A DNA stretch of 64,000 bases. It comes from Deinococcus ruber (lineage in GTDB: Bacteria > Deinococcota > Deinococci > Deinococcales > Deinococcaceae). The notes under the pieces are model-generated. The model ran no database searches. It had not been told where the DNA came from and worked only from the letters and a program-made list of their open reading frames with translations. Below are positions 26,678-39,258 of the stretch, in pieces. Location: contig NZ_BMQL01000005.1 of NCBI RefSeq assembly GCF_014648095.1, positions 132,956 through 196,955 of the forward strand, in the 5' to 3' direction. The position numbers and the translations under genes are program-made. Positions within the stretch are counted from its first letter, which is position 1; the number at the start of each line of letters is the position of its first letter.

Positions 26678-27046
26678 ATGGACAAGCTCAGCGCCGCTCT
26701 GGAACCGTACCGCCGCCCTGGCCCCGCCCGCTTTCGTCTGTACGGCGGTCTGTATGCGCTGCTGATTCTGACGGCCCTGCTCGGCAAGAAACGGGACGGC
26801 GATCTGGGTACCCTCGCCGCCCTGCGCCGCAGCTCGTTCACCCGCATCATGTTCATGGACATCGGAGCGCTCAGCACGCTGGGGGCGCTGTATCTGGCCC
26901 TGTACGGCAGAACGCCCGCCCGCTTTCCGGCAGCCGTCGCGAGTCTGTTCGTGGGCAGCTTCGCCCTGATTCCGGGACTGGCCTACGAAGACTGGGCAGC
27001 CAGCCGCAGAGAAGCCGAGTTGCCACCGGTTGCCAGCAAGCTTTGA
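26678..27046 (+). CDS. Small membrane protein, unknown
   Basis: Predicted 122 residues with about three hydrophobic stretches (LYGGLYALLILTALLG; MFMDIGALSTLGALYLALYG; AVASLFVGSFALIPGLAY). The end is charged. Not recognised. TACCCT lies 5 bases before the ATG (leaderless type). GC-rich codon use fits a real gene. Confidence 0.65.
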   Translation: MDKLSAALEPYRRPGPARFRLYGGLYALLILTALLGKKRDGDLGTLAALRRSSFTRIMFMDIGALSTLGALYLALYGRTPARFPAAVASLFVGSFALIPGLAYEDWAASRREAELPPVASKL

Positions 27047-27195
27047 GCTATGGGCCGTGAGCTATGAGCTACAGCCAGAGCATCTTGATTGTGTTGCCCT
27101 GCCAGCCCCTCTTCAGGGGGGGGCCGCCGCAAAGCGGCTGGGGGGTGCTATGAGCGCAGCGAATCTCTTCTGCCCAGAGCCCACAGCCCAGAGCT
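27040..27195. repeat. Intergenic repeats: GAGCTATG words and GC-rich tandem hairpins
   Basis: After the stop codon come several copies of GAGCTATG (for example TGAGCTATGGGCC and GTGAGCTATGAGCTAC). Then two hairpins follow: CCCCT-cttc-AGGGG, and GCCGC-cgcaaa-GCGGC inside a longer GCC/GGG palindrome (about 27090-27152). The GAGCTATG family is seen also near 7091, 34857 and 43636. Confidence 0.5.
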
Positions 27196-27651
27196 TCAAA
27201 GCCCCTTCACCGTCGCCAGCACCTGTTCGGGCCGCAGCGTGTAATCGCCAGTCTTGGCCTCCACGTACTCGAAGCGCACCACGCCCGCCGTATCGATCAC
27301 GAAGACCGCCCGCTGACTGATACCGCGCTCGTCGATGGCGACGCCGTAATCACGGGCGACCTTCAGATTCATGTCGGCCAACAGCGGCACCTCGATCCCG
27401 TACTCGGCAGCCCAGGCCTTGTGCGCCCACACACTGTCACGGTTGACGCCCAGCACCACCGCGCCCGCGTCTCCGAAATCGTCCTGACGGCCCGAGTACT
27501 CGGGAAGCTGCATGCTGCAAACCGGCGAGAAATCGAGCGGATAGAACACCAGCACCACCGCCTTCTGGCCCCGGTAGCTGCTGAGCGTCACCGAATCTCC
27601 GGCAGAGGAAGGCAGGGTAAAATCTGGGGCGGGCTGTCCGAGCAGGCTCAT
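27196..27651 (-). CDS. Peroxiredoxin (AhpE/Bcp-like)
   Basis: Predicted 151 residues, a thioredoxin-fold peroxidase. The peroxidatic Cys45 sits in FYPLDFSPVCSMQ, the P-x-x-x-S/T-x-x-C pattern of the family, with a conserved Arg later in the chain. No clear resolving cysteine is seen, so it may be a 1-Cys enzyme like AhpE and need an external thiol. It reduces hydrogen or organic peroxides in the cytoplasm. TATTCT lies 6 bases before the ATG. Confidence 0.88.
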   Translation of the reverse strand: MSLLGQPAPDFTLPSSAGDSVTLSSYRGQKAVVLVFYPLDFSPVCSMQLPEYSGRQDDFGDAGAVVLGVNRDSVWAHKAWAAEYGIEVPLLADMNLKVARDYGVAIDERGISQRAVFVIDTAGVVRFEYVEAKTGDYTLRPEQVLATVKGL

Positions 27652-27760
27652 GGCCTCAGAATAGCGCGTGGTTTTCCGGCGCTGTTCGCGTCCGAGCGGT
27701 CTGGTCTTTCCGGTGCACTGACACGCGAGCCGCCGACACGGGCGCTATCCTGAACGCTCC

Positions 27761-30118
27761 ATGATGCTGCGACTTGTCCGCTTTTTCGGGTGGCTGCTGT
27801 TCGTTCTGCTACTCGTCGTGTTCGCCGGGGTTCTGTATGCACGCAAGGTCAGCAACCCCGTCCTTTCCGGCACCCTGACGCTGCGCGGCCTGAAGGGTGA
27901 AGTCAGCATCGTGCGCGACCGCTGGGGCGTGCCGCATATTCGCGCCCAGGCCAGCGACGAAGACGCCCTGTACGCACTGGGCTTCGTGCACGCGCAAGAC
28001 CGGATGTGGCAGATGGAATTTCAGCGCCGCGTCGCTCAGGGACGGCTTTCAGAGGTGCTGGGAGCCGCCGCGCTGCCCAAAGACAAATTCCTGCGAACCT
28101 GGGGCTTTTACCGGGCGGCTCAGGCAGCCCTGCCCGCCCTGAGTGCCAGGAGCCGCTCGCTGATCTCGGCGTACACGGCGGGCGTGAACGCGGGCATCGC
28201 CCAGGACCGCCTGCCGCTGGAATTCCGGCTGATGCGCTACCGCCCCGAGCGCTGGACAGACGTGGACAGCATCGCGTGGTCCAAATTGATGGCCTACGAC
28301 CTGGGCGGCAACTGGGACGATGAACTGACCGGGCAGCGGGTCCTGAGCAAACTGGGCGCAGCGGGCCTGAACGCGGTGCTGCCGCCGTATCCGGCCAATG
28401 CCCCCACTATCCTCAGCAGCCAGGAACTCAATCTGCCGAGCGTGGCCCGGCCCACGCCTGCGCCGCTCGCCACCTCTTCCCTGCCTGCCGACGCCCTGCG
28501 ACAGCTTCACGCCCAGCTTGCAGCGGCGGCCTCGCTGGGCTTTATCAATGCGCCCGGCAAGGGCAGCAACGACTGGGTGATCGGTGGACAGCGCACGCAG
28601 TCGGGCAAACCGATCCTGGCCGACGACCCACACCTTTCGCTCAGCGCCCCGATGCTGTGGTATCTGGCCGACATACAGGGGCCGACGCTCCACGCCATCG
28701 GGGCCAGCATTCCGGGGCTGCCGGGCATCGTGATCGGGCGCAACGACCACATCGCCTGGGGCGTCACCAACGTCAATCCCGACGTGCAGGACCTGTTTAT
28801 AGAACCTGCCGGGGCCAGGCTCCAGACCCGTACCGAAGTCATCAAAGTGAAGGGGCAGCCACCTGTGAATTACCCGGTGCAGACCTCGGCGCATGGCCCG
28901 GTGGTCGCCAGCAGCAGCGACTGGCAGGACGGGCAGCAGCGGGCCGTGACGCTGCAATGGACCGCACTGGAAGACGGCGACACGACCTTCGACAGCTTCC
29001 TGGGCCTGAACTACGCGCAGAACTGGAAGCAGTTCACGGCAGCGCTGTCCAGTTACGTCGCGCCCTCACAGAATTTCGTGTACGCCGATACGGCGGGCAA
29101 CATCGGTTATTACGCCCCCGGCAGGGTACCGATCCGCACGCCTGGCTGGGACGGCAGTTTGCCCGTACCCGACGACAGCGCCCACCGCTGGACGGGATAC
29201 ATTCCGTTTGCCCAGCTCCCACACGTCCTCAATCCCACCGACGGCCTGGTGGTCACTGCCAACAACAAGGTGACGCCCGACAGCTACAAACCCTTCCTGG
29301 CAAACAACCGCGTGTGGGCCGAGCCGTACCGCGCCGAGCGCATCCTGCAACGCCTCGACACCGGCAAGCCCCTCACGCTCGACGATGTGGCGAGCACCCA
29401 GCTCGATACCGTGTCGCTGGTGTGGAAAGGCCTCGAACCGTACCTGCTCCAGACGCAGCCGAAAGACGACCTGAGCCGGACAGCCCTCGATTTGCTGCGC
29501 GGCTGGGACGGCAACGAAACCCTCAGCAGCGTGCAGGCCAGCGTCTTCGAGGCGTGGCTGATGAAGCTGGAGGAAATGGCGCAGGATGAGGTGCCAGACG
29601 TGCGGCTGACCTCGTTTGCGGTGCTGAATCAGCTCAAGACGGGCGGAGCGCTGTGCCGGAACGCCTCGGCCAATCTGGGAAGCTGCGCCGACGAACTGGC
29701 CGCGTCGTTGCAGGCTGCCACCACCGACCTCTCGAAGCGAATGGGCACCGATCCGTCGGCGTGGGCCTGGGAAAAGCTGCACAGCAGTCTCAGCGCCCAC
29801 GGAGCGTTCGGCAGCGTCGGCGCGATTGCCTGGATCTGGAACCGGGGCATCGCCACGCCCGGCGGCACCAACACCGTCGATGTGGCGCGGCCCGATTCGG
29901 GCACCTTCCATCAGACGCACGCGCCCAGCTACCGCCAGATCATCGACCTCTCAGACATGAACCGCAGCCGCTTCATTGGCACGCTCGGGCAGGGTGGCAA
30001 CCCCATCGGCTCGCACTACGCCGACATGCAGCCGATGTGGCGCGGCGGCCAGTACATCCCCATGAGCAGCCAGGCCCAGGACTGGGGCGACACGCTGACG
30101 CTGAACGCAGCTCCCTGA
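27761..30118 (+). CDS. Penicillin acylase family N-terminal-nucleophile hydrolase
   Basis: Predicted 785 residues. An N-terminal hydrophobic helix (residues 7-27) probably anchors or exports the protein. GEVSIVRDRWGVPHIRAQ opens the alpha part, and GFVHAQDRMWQMEF is family typical. Ser269 in GKGSNDWVIGG is the predicted nucleophile freed by self-cleavage, giving alpha and beta chains. Relatives cleave penicillin G, acyl-homoserine lactones or other N-acyl amides; the natural substrate here is unknown. TATCCT lies 9 bases before the first ATG (two ATGs in a row). Confidence 0.88.
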   Translation: MMLRLVRFFGWLLFVLLLVVFAGVLYARKVSNPVLSGTLTLRGLKGEVSIVRDRWGVPHIRAQASDEDALYALGFVHAQDRMWQMEFQRRVAQGRLSEVLGAAALPKDKFLRTWGFYRAAQAALPALSARSRSLISAYTAGVNAGIAQDRLPLEFRLMRYRPERWTDVDSIAWSKLMAYDLGGNWDDELTGQRVLSKLGAAGLNAVLPPYPANAPTILSSQELNLPSVARPTPAPLATSSLPADALRQLHAQLAAAASLGFINAPGKGSNDWVIGGQRTQSGKPILADDPHLSLSAPMLWYLADIQGPTLHAIGASIPGLPGIVIGRNDHIAWGVTNVNPDVQDLFIEPAGARLQTRTEVIKVKGQPPVNYPVQTSAHGPVVASSSDWQDGQQRAVTLQWTALEDGDTTFDSFLGLNYAQNWKQFTAALSSYVAPSQNFVYADTAGNIGYYAPGRVPIRTPGWDGSLPVPDDSAHRWTGYIPFAQLPHVLNPTDGLVVTANNKVTPDSYKPFLANNRVWAEPYRAERILQRLDTGKPLTLDDVASTQLDTVSLVWKGLEPYLLQTQPKDDLSRTALDLLRGWDGNETLSSVQASVFEAWLMKLEEMAQDEVPDVRLTSFAVLNQLKTGGALCRNASANLGSCADELAASLQAATTDLSKRMGTDPSAWAWEKLHSSLSAHGAFGSVGAIAWIWNRGIATPGGTNTVDVARPDSGTFHQTHAPSYRQIIDLSDMNRSRFIGTLGQGGNPIGSHYADMQPMWRGGQYIPMSSQAQDWGDTLTLNAAP

Positions 30119-30137
30119 GCCAGACGATTTCACCGCA

Positions 30138-30204
30138 TACAGTTGACGTCCCGTGCATACCGCGCTATCCTTTTGTTATCAGCGTCCTTCGGGGCGCTTT
30201 TTTT
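30138..30204 (+). ncRNA. Promoter-terminator cassette upstream of dnaA (copy 1)
   Basis: TTGACG (30143-30148), a 17-bp spacer and TATCCT (30166-30171) make a strong sigma-70 promoter. Only about 10 bases downstream is an intrinsic terminator: AGCGTCC, a UUCG-type loop and GGGCGCT (30181-30198), then seven T. The transcript would be a very short RNA of about 30 nt, or a dnaA leader under attenuation, since dnaA starts at 30260. A near-identical copy stands in reverse at 39961-40025. Confidence 0.55.
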
Positions 30205-30259
30205 ATTGCCCGTTTCGTCTGCTGGTGCTCAAATCCCCCGCCCTGGGCAGCGGAGTATG

Positions 30260-31684
<1,425 letters not shown>

Positions 31685-31739
31685 GTCGAAGTATTTTCTT
31701 TTATGAGAGGTTGTCTAGTCTGGTTGTGCTCTTTTTTCA

Positions 31740-31985
31740 CTTTCTGTGGATAACCCTGTGGATAACCCTGTGGATAACCTGTGGATAACCTGTGGATAAC
31801 TTCCCAAAAAAAACAGCCTGTGGATAACCCCCCGACTTATCCACAGGTTATCCACAGGGTTTAGGGGTTATCCACAATTGCCTGTGGAAAACTTTTCCGC
31901 AGCCAGCGCGGCTCCAACCGACTTATCCACAGTTTCCACAGGGCCTACTACTACTACTACTACTATTTATATATCTTTTACAGAA
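31740..31985. other. oriC: Chromosomal replication origin oriC
   Basis: Between dnaA and dnaN. Perfect TGTGGATAA boxes start at 31745, 31757, 31769, 31780, 31791 and 31819 on the plus strand. The inverted TTATCCACA boxes start at 31837, 31848, 31868 and 31923. Near-matches lie at 31883 and 31933. After a GGGCC block come seven CTA units (31945-31965), that is, TAG trios on the bottom strand, then an AT-rich tract from 31966. Order box-GC-trio-AT is that of a basal unwinding system. Confidence 0.95.
31945..31965 (-). repeat. DnaA-trio array (seven TAG units)
   Basis: Seven CTA triplets on the plus strand read TAG on the minus strand. They sit immediately after the last DnaA boxes and a GGGCC block, and before the AT-rich unwinding tract. 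DnaA-trios guide DnaA onto single-stranded DNA during melting. Confidence 0.8.
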
Positions 31986-32242
31986 GAATCTTTTAGCGGA
32001 CGAGCAGGCATGAGTCGTCCCATTCACCGACTATCCAAAAAGGGCAACCAGCGCTACTCAAAATCCGCTACTCTGCCAGCACGAATCGGTGCAGCCCGGT
32101 TTCTGAAAATCATCAATCTCTCATCTAAGACTGGATGCTGCATCCGAGTCTGAAGTTTGAGAGCGAGCAGAAAAGTTCAAAGTGACGGTCAGGTCAAAAA
32201 GCTCCGGTATGGCAGGAGCTTTGGATTTTGGAAGGAGCAAGT
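31986..32242. promoter_or_regulatory. dnaN upstream region with leader hairpin
   Basis: No convincing gene. A 47-codon ORF at 32010-32153 has atypical codons. An 8-bp stem, AAAGCTCC (32198-32205) with GGAGCTTT (32215-32222), is followed by TTGGATTTT and the dnaN ribosome site GGAAGGAG, so it may be an attenuator or mRNA-stabilising hairpin. Confidence 0.45.
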
Positions 32243-33325
32243 ATGCGAGCGCACGTCAGCAAAAAAACTCTGAGTGAAGGACTGGGAATGCTCGAACGCG
32301 TCATTCCCAGCAGATCGAGCAACCCGCTGCTCACCGCCATCAAGGTCGATGCCGAGGGCCGTGGCCTGACGCTCAGCGGCACGAATCTGGAAATCGATCT
32401 GAGCTGCTTCGTTCCTGCCGAGATCAGCGAGGCGGCATCTTTCGTGGTTCCGGCCCACCTGTTCGCTCAGATCGTGCGGAACCTGGGCGGCGAACTGGTC
32501 GAACTGGAACTCAGCGGCGCGGAACTGGCGGTCAGAGCCAGTGGCTCGGATTTCAAATTGCAGACGGGCGACCTCAGCGCGTACCCGGAGCTGAGCTTTC
32601 CCGGCACCGCCGATGCCACGCTGGACGCCGCCGAACTCAGCCGCTCGCTGTCGAGCGTGCGCTACGCCGCTTCCAACGAGGCGTTTCAGGCGGTCTTCCG
32701 GGGGTTGAAAGTCGAGCAGCACGCTTCCAAGGCCCGCGTGGTGGCGTCAGACGGCTTTCGGCTGGCTCTGCGCGAATTCAGCGTGATCGGAGAGCCGCGC
32801 AGCCTGATCGTGCCTGCCCGCAGCGCCGACGAACTGGTGCGCGTGCTGCGTGACGGCGACGCCCGTCTGAGTTTCTCGGAGGGCATGCTGGGTGTTACCA
32901 CCGACCGCGTTCGCATGAATGTCAAGCTGCTCGACGGAGATTTCCCCGACTACGAGCGGGTCATTCCCAAAGACATCAAGCTGCGTGTCACGCTTCCGGC
33001 GGCGGCGCTCAAGGAGGCGGTGTCGCGGGTGGCGGTGCTGGCCGACAAGAACGCCAACAACCGCGTCGAATTCCTGATCTCCGAGGGAACGCTGCGTCTG
33101 GCCGCCGAGGGCGACTATGGCCGCGCCCAGGACACGCTGACAGTCCAGCAGGAGGGCAGCGAACCTGCCATGAGCCTGGGCTTCAACGCCAAATACGTGC
33201 TCGACGCGCTCGGCCCTATCGAAGGAGACGCCGAGTTATTGTTCAGCGGCTCTACCAGCCCCGCTATGTTCAAGGGAAGTGGTGACGCGGGGTATTTGGC
33301 AGTCGTGGTGCCGCTGCGCGTTTAA
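32243..33325 (+). CDS. dnaN: DNA polymerase III beta sliding clamp (DnaN)
   Basis: Predicted 360 residues, three clamp domains of about 120 residues. It begins [20 protein letters not shown] and ends with the typical C-terminal peptide LAVVVPLRV. The protein forms a ring around DNA and tethers DNA polymerase III (DnaE is encoded 8 kb upstream). The start at 32243 is supported by GGAAGGAG 6 bases before the ATG; an upstream in-frame start would add five residues. It follows oriC, the usual bacterial order dnaA-dnaN. Confidence 0.96.
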   Translation: MRAHVSKKTLSEGLGMLERVIPSRSSNPLLTAIKVDAEGRGLTLSGTNLEIDLSCFVPAEISEAASFVVPAHLFAQIVRNLGGELVELELSGAELAVRASGSDFKLQTGDLSAYPELSFPGTADATLDAAELSRSLSSVRYAASNEAFQAVFRGLKVEQHASKARVVASDGFRLALREFSVIGEPRSLIVPARSADELVRVLRDGDARLSFSEGMLGVTTDRVRMNVKLLDGDFPDYERVIPKDIKLRVTLPAAALKEAVSRVAVLADKNANNRVEFLISEGTLRLAAEGDYGRAQDTLTVQQEGSEPAMSLGFNAKYVLDALGPIEGDAELLFSGSTSPAMFKGSGDAGYLAVVVPLRV

Positions 33326-33510
33326 GAGGCCAGTGGGGGGCAGCACGGGGCATCCTTCGCCCATGTCTGTACTCCGTTGACGCCTGTTGGACTTCTTCGG
33401 TGTCAGGGAAGGTGTGTTCTAGCTGACCTGCGCTGCACTTGAGAGGAGTACCGTCAGGCGGGATATAGTGTGAGATGTACACCTTGTTAGGCTGCCGCAA
33501 CAGTGGCTGA

Positions 33511-34844
<1,334 letters not shown>

Positions 34845-34856
34845 GCGCTGGGCCAT

Positions 34857-34904
34857 GAGCTATGGGTGATGAGCAACAGCCGTCCTGCTCATTCCCCATA
34901 GCTC
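34857..34904. repeat. Long hairpin of the GAGCTATGG repeat family
   Basis: GAGCTATGGG (34857-34866) pairs with CCCATAGCTC (34895-34904), and the inner ATGAGCA (34869-34875) with TGCTCAT (34886-34892), giving 17 bp of stem. It lies between eno and pyk, without a T run. It may stabilise mRNA ends or be a dispersed repeat. Confidence 0.65.
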
Positions 34905-34944
34905 AAAGCCGTCTGGAAGCATTTCCATCATCGGAGACTGACAC

Positions 34945-36384
34945 ATGAAGCATTTTGACCGCGCCACCAAGATTGTCGCCACCATCGGCCCCGCCAGCCG
35001 CGATCCGCAGGTGCTCGAACGCATGATCGACGCCGGGCTGAACGTGGTTCGCATGAATTTCTCGCACGGTTCACAGGACGACCACCGCCAGACGTACAAC
35101 ATGGTGCGCGAGCTGGCCGCCAGAAAGGGCGTGACCATCGGCATCTTGCAGGATCTGCAAGGCCCCAAGATCCGTACTGCCCGCTTCGCCAACGGCTCGG
35201 TCTCGCTCGCCAAGGGCCAGAAATTCATCATCACCATGGACGACGTTGAAGGCGACGAGCACCGCGTGGGCAGCACCTACAAGGGTCTGGCCGCCGATGT
35301 GTACCCCGGCATGGACCTGCTGCTGGACGACGGCAACATGGCGCTTCAGGTCGAAGGCGTGAAGGGCAACGACATCACCACCATCGTGACGGTGGGCGGC
35401 GTGCTGAAGAACAACAAGGGCATCAACGTGCCGCAGGCCGAGCTGAGCGTGCCCGCCATGTCCGACAAGGACGTGGAAGACATGGCCTTTGGAGCGGAAC
35501 TCGGCGTGGACTGGGTCGCCCTGAGCTTTGTTCGCAGCCGCGACGACCTGTTGCTGGCCCGCCACTATCTGTCGCGCTACGGCAGCCGCGCCAAGCTGAT
35601 GGCGAAGATCGAGAAGCCGCAGGCCGTCGAACGATTCGACGATATTTTGAAAGAAGTGGACGGCATCATGGTGGCGCGTGGAGATCTGGGCGTGGAGATG
35701 CGCCCCGAGCAGGTTCCGGTCATCCAGAAGCGCCTGATTCGTGCGTGCCGCGAGGTGGGGAAGCCGGTCATCACGGCCACCCAGATGCTCGAAAGCATGA
35801 TCAATCTGCCGCGCCCCACCCGCGCCGAGGCGTCGGACGTGGCGAACGCGATTTTCGACGGCACCGACGCCGTGATGCTCAGCGGCGAGAGTGCGGCGGG
35901 GCTGTATCCGGTGGAAGCGGTCGCCATGATGGACAGAATCGCCCGTGAAGCCGAGGCCAGCCCGGAATACAAGCTGCTTCAGGCGCAGGAGATCGATACC
36001 ACGCTGGCCCAAGACGCCATCGCGCAGGCAGCGTGTACCATCGGTCAGGATCTGGGCGTGGCGGCCATCGTCAGCTTTACCAAGACCGGCGGCGCGGCCA
36101 CCCGCATCGCCAAGAACCGCCCCAAGCTGGCGATTCTGGCCCTGACACCCAACGAGCAGACGCGCAACCAGCTCGCGCTGTCGTGGGGTGTGGTCCCGAT
36201 GCTGAGTGAAGACCCCCTCGACACCGACGACATGGTGCGTATCGCCAGCGAGGAGCTTCAGCGCAGCAATCTGGCGGAGGTCGGTGAGCGCTACGTCATC
36301 ACGGCGGGCGTGCCGTTCGGCGTGCAGGGCACCACCAACATGATCCGCGTCGAGCGTCTGCGGGCCACCACCGCCGGAAGCTGA
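34945..36384 (+). CDS. pyk: Pyruvate kinase
   Basis: Predicted 479 residues. It makes pyruvate and ATP from phosphoenolpyruvate. KIVATIGPASRDPQ at the start, the catalytic LMAKIEKPQAVE motif with Lys, GIMVARGDLGVEM, and ATQMLESMINLPRPTRAEASD are the classic motifs. A C-terminal regulatory domain of about 120 residues (QAACTIGQDLGVAAIVSFTKTG onwards) is present as in the allosteric enzymes. It follows eno, 132 bp apart, with a hairpin in between, and ends before a perfect terminator. Confidence 0.96.
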   Translation: MKHFDRATKIVATIGPASRDPQVLERMIDAGLNVVRMNFSHGSQDDHRQTYNMVRELAARKGVTIGILQDLQGPKIRTARFANGSVSLAKGQKFIITMDDVEGDEHRVGSTYKGLAADVYPGMDLLLDDGNMALQVEGVKGNDITTIVTVGGVLKNNKGINVPQAELSVPAMSDKDVEDMAFGAELGVDWVALSFVRSRDDLLLARHYLSRYGSRAKLMAKIEKPQAVERFDDILKEVDGIMVARGDLGVEMRPEQVPVIQKRLIRACREVGKPVITATQMLESMINLPRPTRAEASDVANAIFDGTDAVMLSGESAAGLYPVEAVAMMDRIAREAEASPEYKLLQAQEIDTTLAQDAIAQAACTIGQDLGVAAIVSFTKTGGAATRIAKNRPKLAILALTPNEQTRNQLALSWGVVPMLSEDPLDTDDMVRIASEELQRSNLAEVGERYVITAGVPFGVQGTTNMIRVERLRATTAGS

Positions 36385-36402
36385 CACCCGGAGAACCATT
36401 GC

Positions 36403-36440
36403 AGGGGCGGGTCATTCCAGTGGAGTGACCCGCCCCTTTC
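36403..36440 (+). terminator. Intrinsic terminator of pyk
   Basis: AGGGGCGGGTCA (36403-36413) pairs with TGACCCGCCCCT (36426-36437), followed by a short T run. It is 20 bases past the stop. Confidence 0.85.
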
Positions 36441-36519
36441 GTTGCCGATGTCGGGGCAAGCCCCTGAAGCGTTCGCCAGTTGCTCGATTCGTTCCCGCCC
36501 GATGTCAGCCTGAAGTCAT

Positions 36520-36592
36520 CTTTTTATCCACAGGCAAGGCATTTTATCCACAATTGCATGTGGATAACTTTGTTCGGCCTGGGGATAACTTC
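36520..36592. promoter_or_regulatory. Second DnaA-box cluster, between pyk and tyrS
   Basis: TTATCCACA at 36524-36532 and 36544-36552, TGTGGATAA at 36559-36567, and the near-match TGGGGATAA at 36580-36588. The four sites lie within 65 bp, about 4.6 kb from oriC. The flanking genes converge, so the sites are not in a promoter. A DnaA-titrating or reactivating locus (datA or DARS-like) is possible. Confidence 0.75.
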
Positions 36593-36631
36593 TGCGAGAC
36601 GGGCGCAATTGCCTGAGCTGGCGACAGCGCT

Positions 36632-38077
<1,446 letters not shown>

Positions 38078-38662
38078 ATGCTGACCATGCAGCAACTCCG
38101 CGAATCGTTGCCCAGGCCGGGGCGGGTGGAATGGGCCGGACTGAGAAGCCAGCGGCGAGGCGAGGTGCTGAGCGTTCCGGAAGTGCTGGCTCATCCATTG
38201 GTGGGGCTGGTGGGCGACCACGGCAAGCGTGTTCCGGCTCGCCTGAAGGCCATCAACGGGTCGGCGGGCGAGGTGCTGGTGTCTCGGGCAGACCAGGAAG
38301 CTGCTGAAGCGCCTGTGACCTCCTACGGGGGAAAACGTCAGGTCACGCTGATTCAGGCCGAGCATCTGCCGGTCATCGCGGCGCTGGCAGGGCTGGAACA
38401 GGTGACCCCCGAAATGTTGCGGCGAAACATAGTGATCTCGGGGCTGCCCCTGCTGGCCCTGAAGGATCGCCGCTTCCGGCTCGGCAGCGATGAGCACGGC
38501 TGGGTGCTGCTGGAGGGTACCGGAGAATGCCACCCGTGTTCGCGCATGGAGGAAACGCTGGGGCCGGGCGGCTACAACGCGGTTCGCGGGCATGGCGGCA
38601 TCACGGCGCGGGTGCTGGAGGGCGGCAGTATCCGGCTGGGCGATCTTCTGACGCCGCTGTAG
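38078..38662 (+). CDS. MOSC domain protein
   Basis: Predicted 194 residues (191 if the internal ATG at 38087 is used). MOSC domains bind molybdenum cofactor and transfer sulfur or act in Mo-dependent redox reactions. The conserved stretch CHPCSRMEETLGPGGYNAVR with the Cys, and GHGGITARVLEGGSIRLGD, mark the family. The N-terminal 70 residues carry a basic RPGRVEWAGLRSQRRGEV stretch common in bacterial MOSC proteins. No other molybdenum gene is nearby. Confidence 0.85.
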   Translation: MLTMQQLRESLPRPGRVEWAGLRSQRRGEVLSVPEVLAHPLVGLVGDHGKRVPARLKAINGSAGEVLVSRADQEAAEAPVTSYGGKRQVTLIQAEHLPVIAALAGLEQVTPEMLRRNIVISGLPLLALKDRRFRLGSDEHGWVLLEGTGECHPCSRMEETLGPGGYNAVRGHGGITARVLEGGSIRLGDLLTPL

Positions 38663-38691
38663 CGCACCACCGCTGCGCTGCCGCGTGCCGT

Positions 38692-38697
38692 TATCCT
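38692..38697 (+). promoter_or_regulatory. Leaderless-type -10 element (yqhA-like)
   Basis: TATCCT, 6 bases before the ATG at 38704. Confidence 0.5.
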
Positions 38698-38703
38698 GAC
38701 GCC

Positions 38704-39258
38704 ATGTCTGCCACGCCGCCCAAACGCTCCAGAAGGTCAATCGACGCCTCGCTCGGCTTTACCCGGCTGATCGTCGAATTCGGCGTGCTGTCCAGTTTTC
38801 TGTTTTCACTGGTGCTGTTCGTGAACGGCACCGTGCGAACCGTGACGCTGATCTGGGCCGAACTGCCGCATTTTGCCAGCGCGGCGGCAGGGAAGGAACT
38901 GTTGATCGCCGCCATCGAGCAGACCGACAATCTGCTGATTGCCACCGCGCTCCTCATCATCAGCATCGGCATGCAGGAACTGTTCGTGGGGCGCATCGGC
39001 AACGTGCCGACCTGGCTGCATATCGCCAGTTTCGACGACCTGAAGCAGAAGCTGCTGGGTATCGTGGTGGTGGCGCTGGCGGTCAAGTTCTTCAGTGTCG
39101 CGGTCAAGTGGGAAAGCGGCCCCAGCCTCGACATCCTGACCTTTGGGGCGGCAGTGGCGGCGGTGATGCTGGCAACAGGCATGTACAGCTACATCCTGCC
39201 GCGCCTGGGCCACCACGCGGCAGACGAGCCAGAGCCACAGTCTGCTCAGGATTCCTGA
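38704..39258 (+). CDS. YqhA family (UPF0114) membrane protein
   Basis: Predicted 184 residues with four hydrophobic helices (LIVEFGVLSSFLFSLVLFV; LLIATALLIISIGMQELFVG; LLGIVVVALAVKFFSV; ILTFGAAVAAVMLATGMYSY). ISIGMQELFVGRIGNVPTWL is the conserved YqhA/PsiE-type stretch. The role is unknown. The stop overlaps the start of trmK by one base, so the two are coupled. Confidence 0.82.
   Translation: MSATPPKRSRRSIDASLGFTRLIVEFGVLSSFLFSLVLFVNGTVRTVTLIWAELPHFASAAAGKELLIAAIEQTDNLLIATALLIISIGMQELFVGRIGNVPTWLHIASFDDLKQKLLGIVVVALAVKFFSVAVKWESGPSLDILTFGAAVAAVMLATGMYSYILPRLGHHAADEPEPQSAQDS

Noticed and set aside
32010..32153. 47-codon ORF between oriC and dnaN
   Set aside because: Codon use is unlike the neighbours, there is no family match, and it lies in the AT-rich side of oriC.
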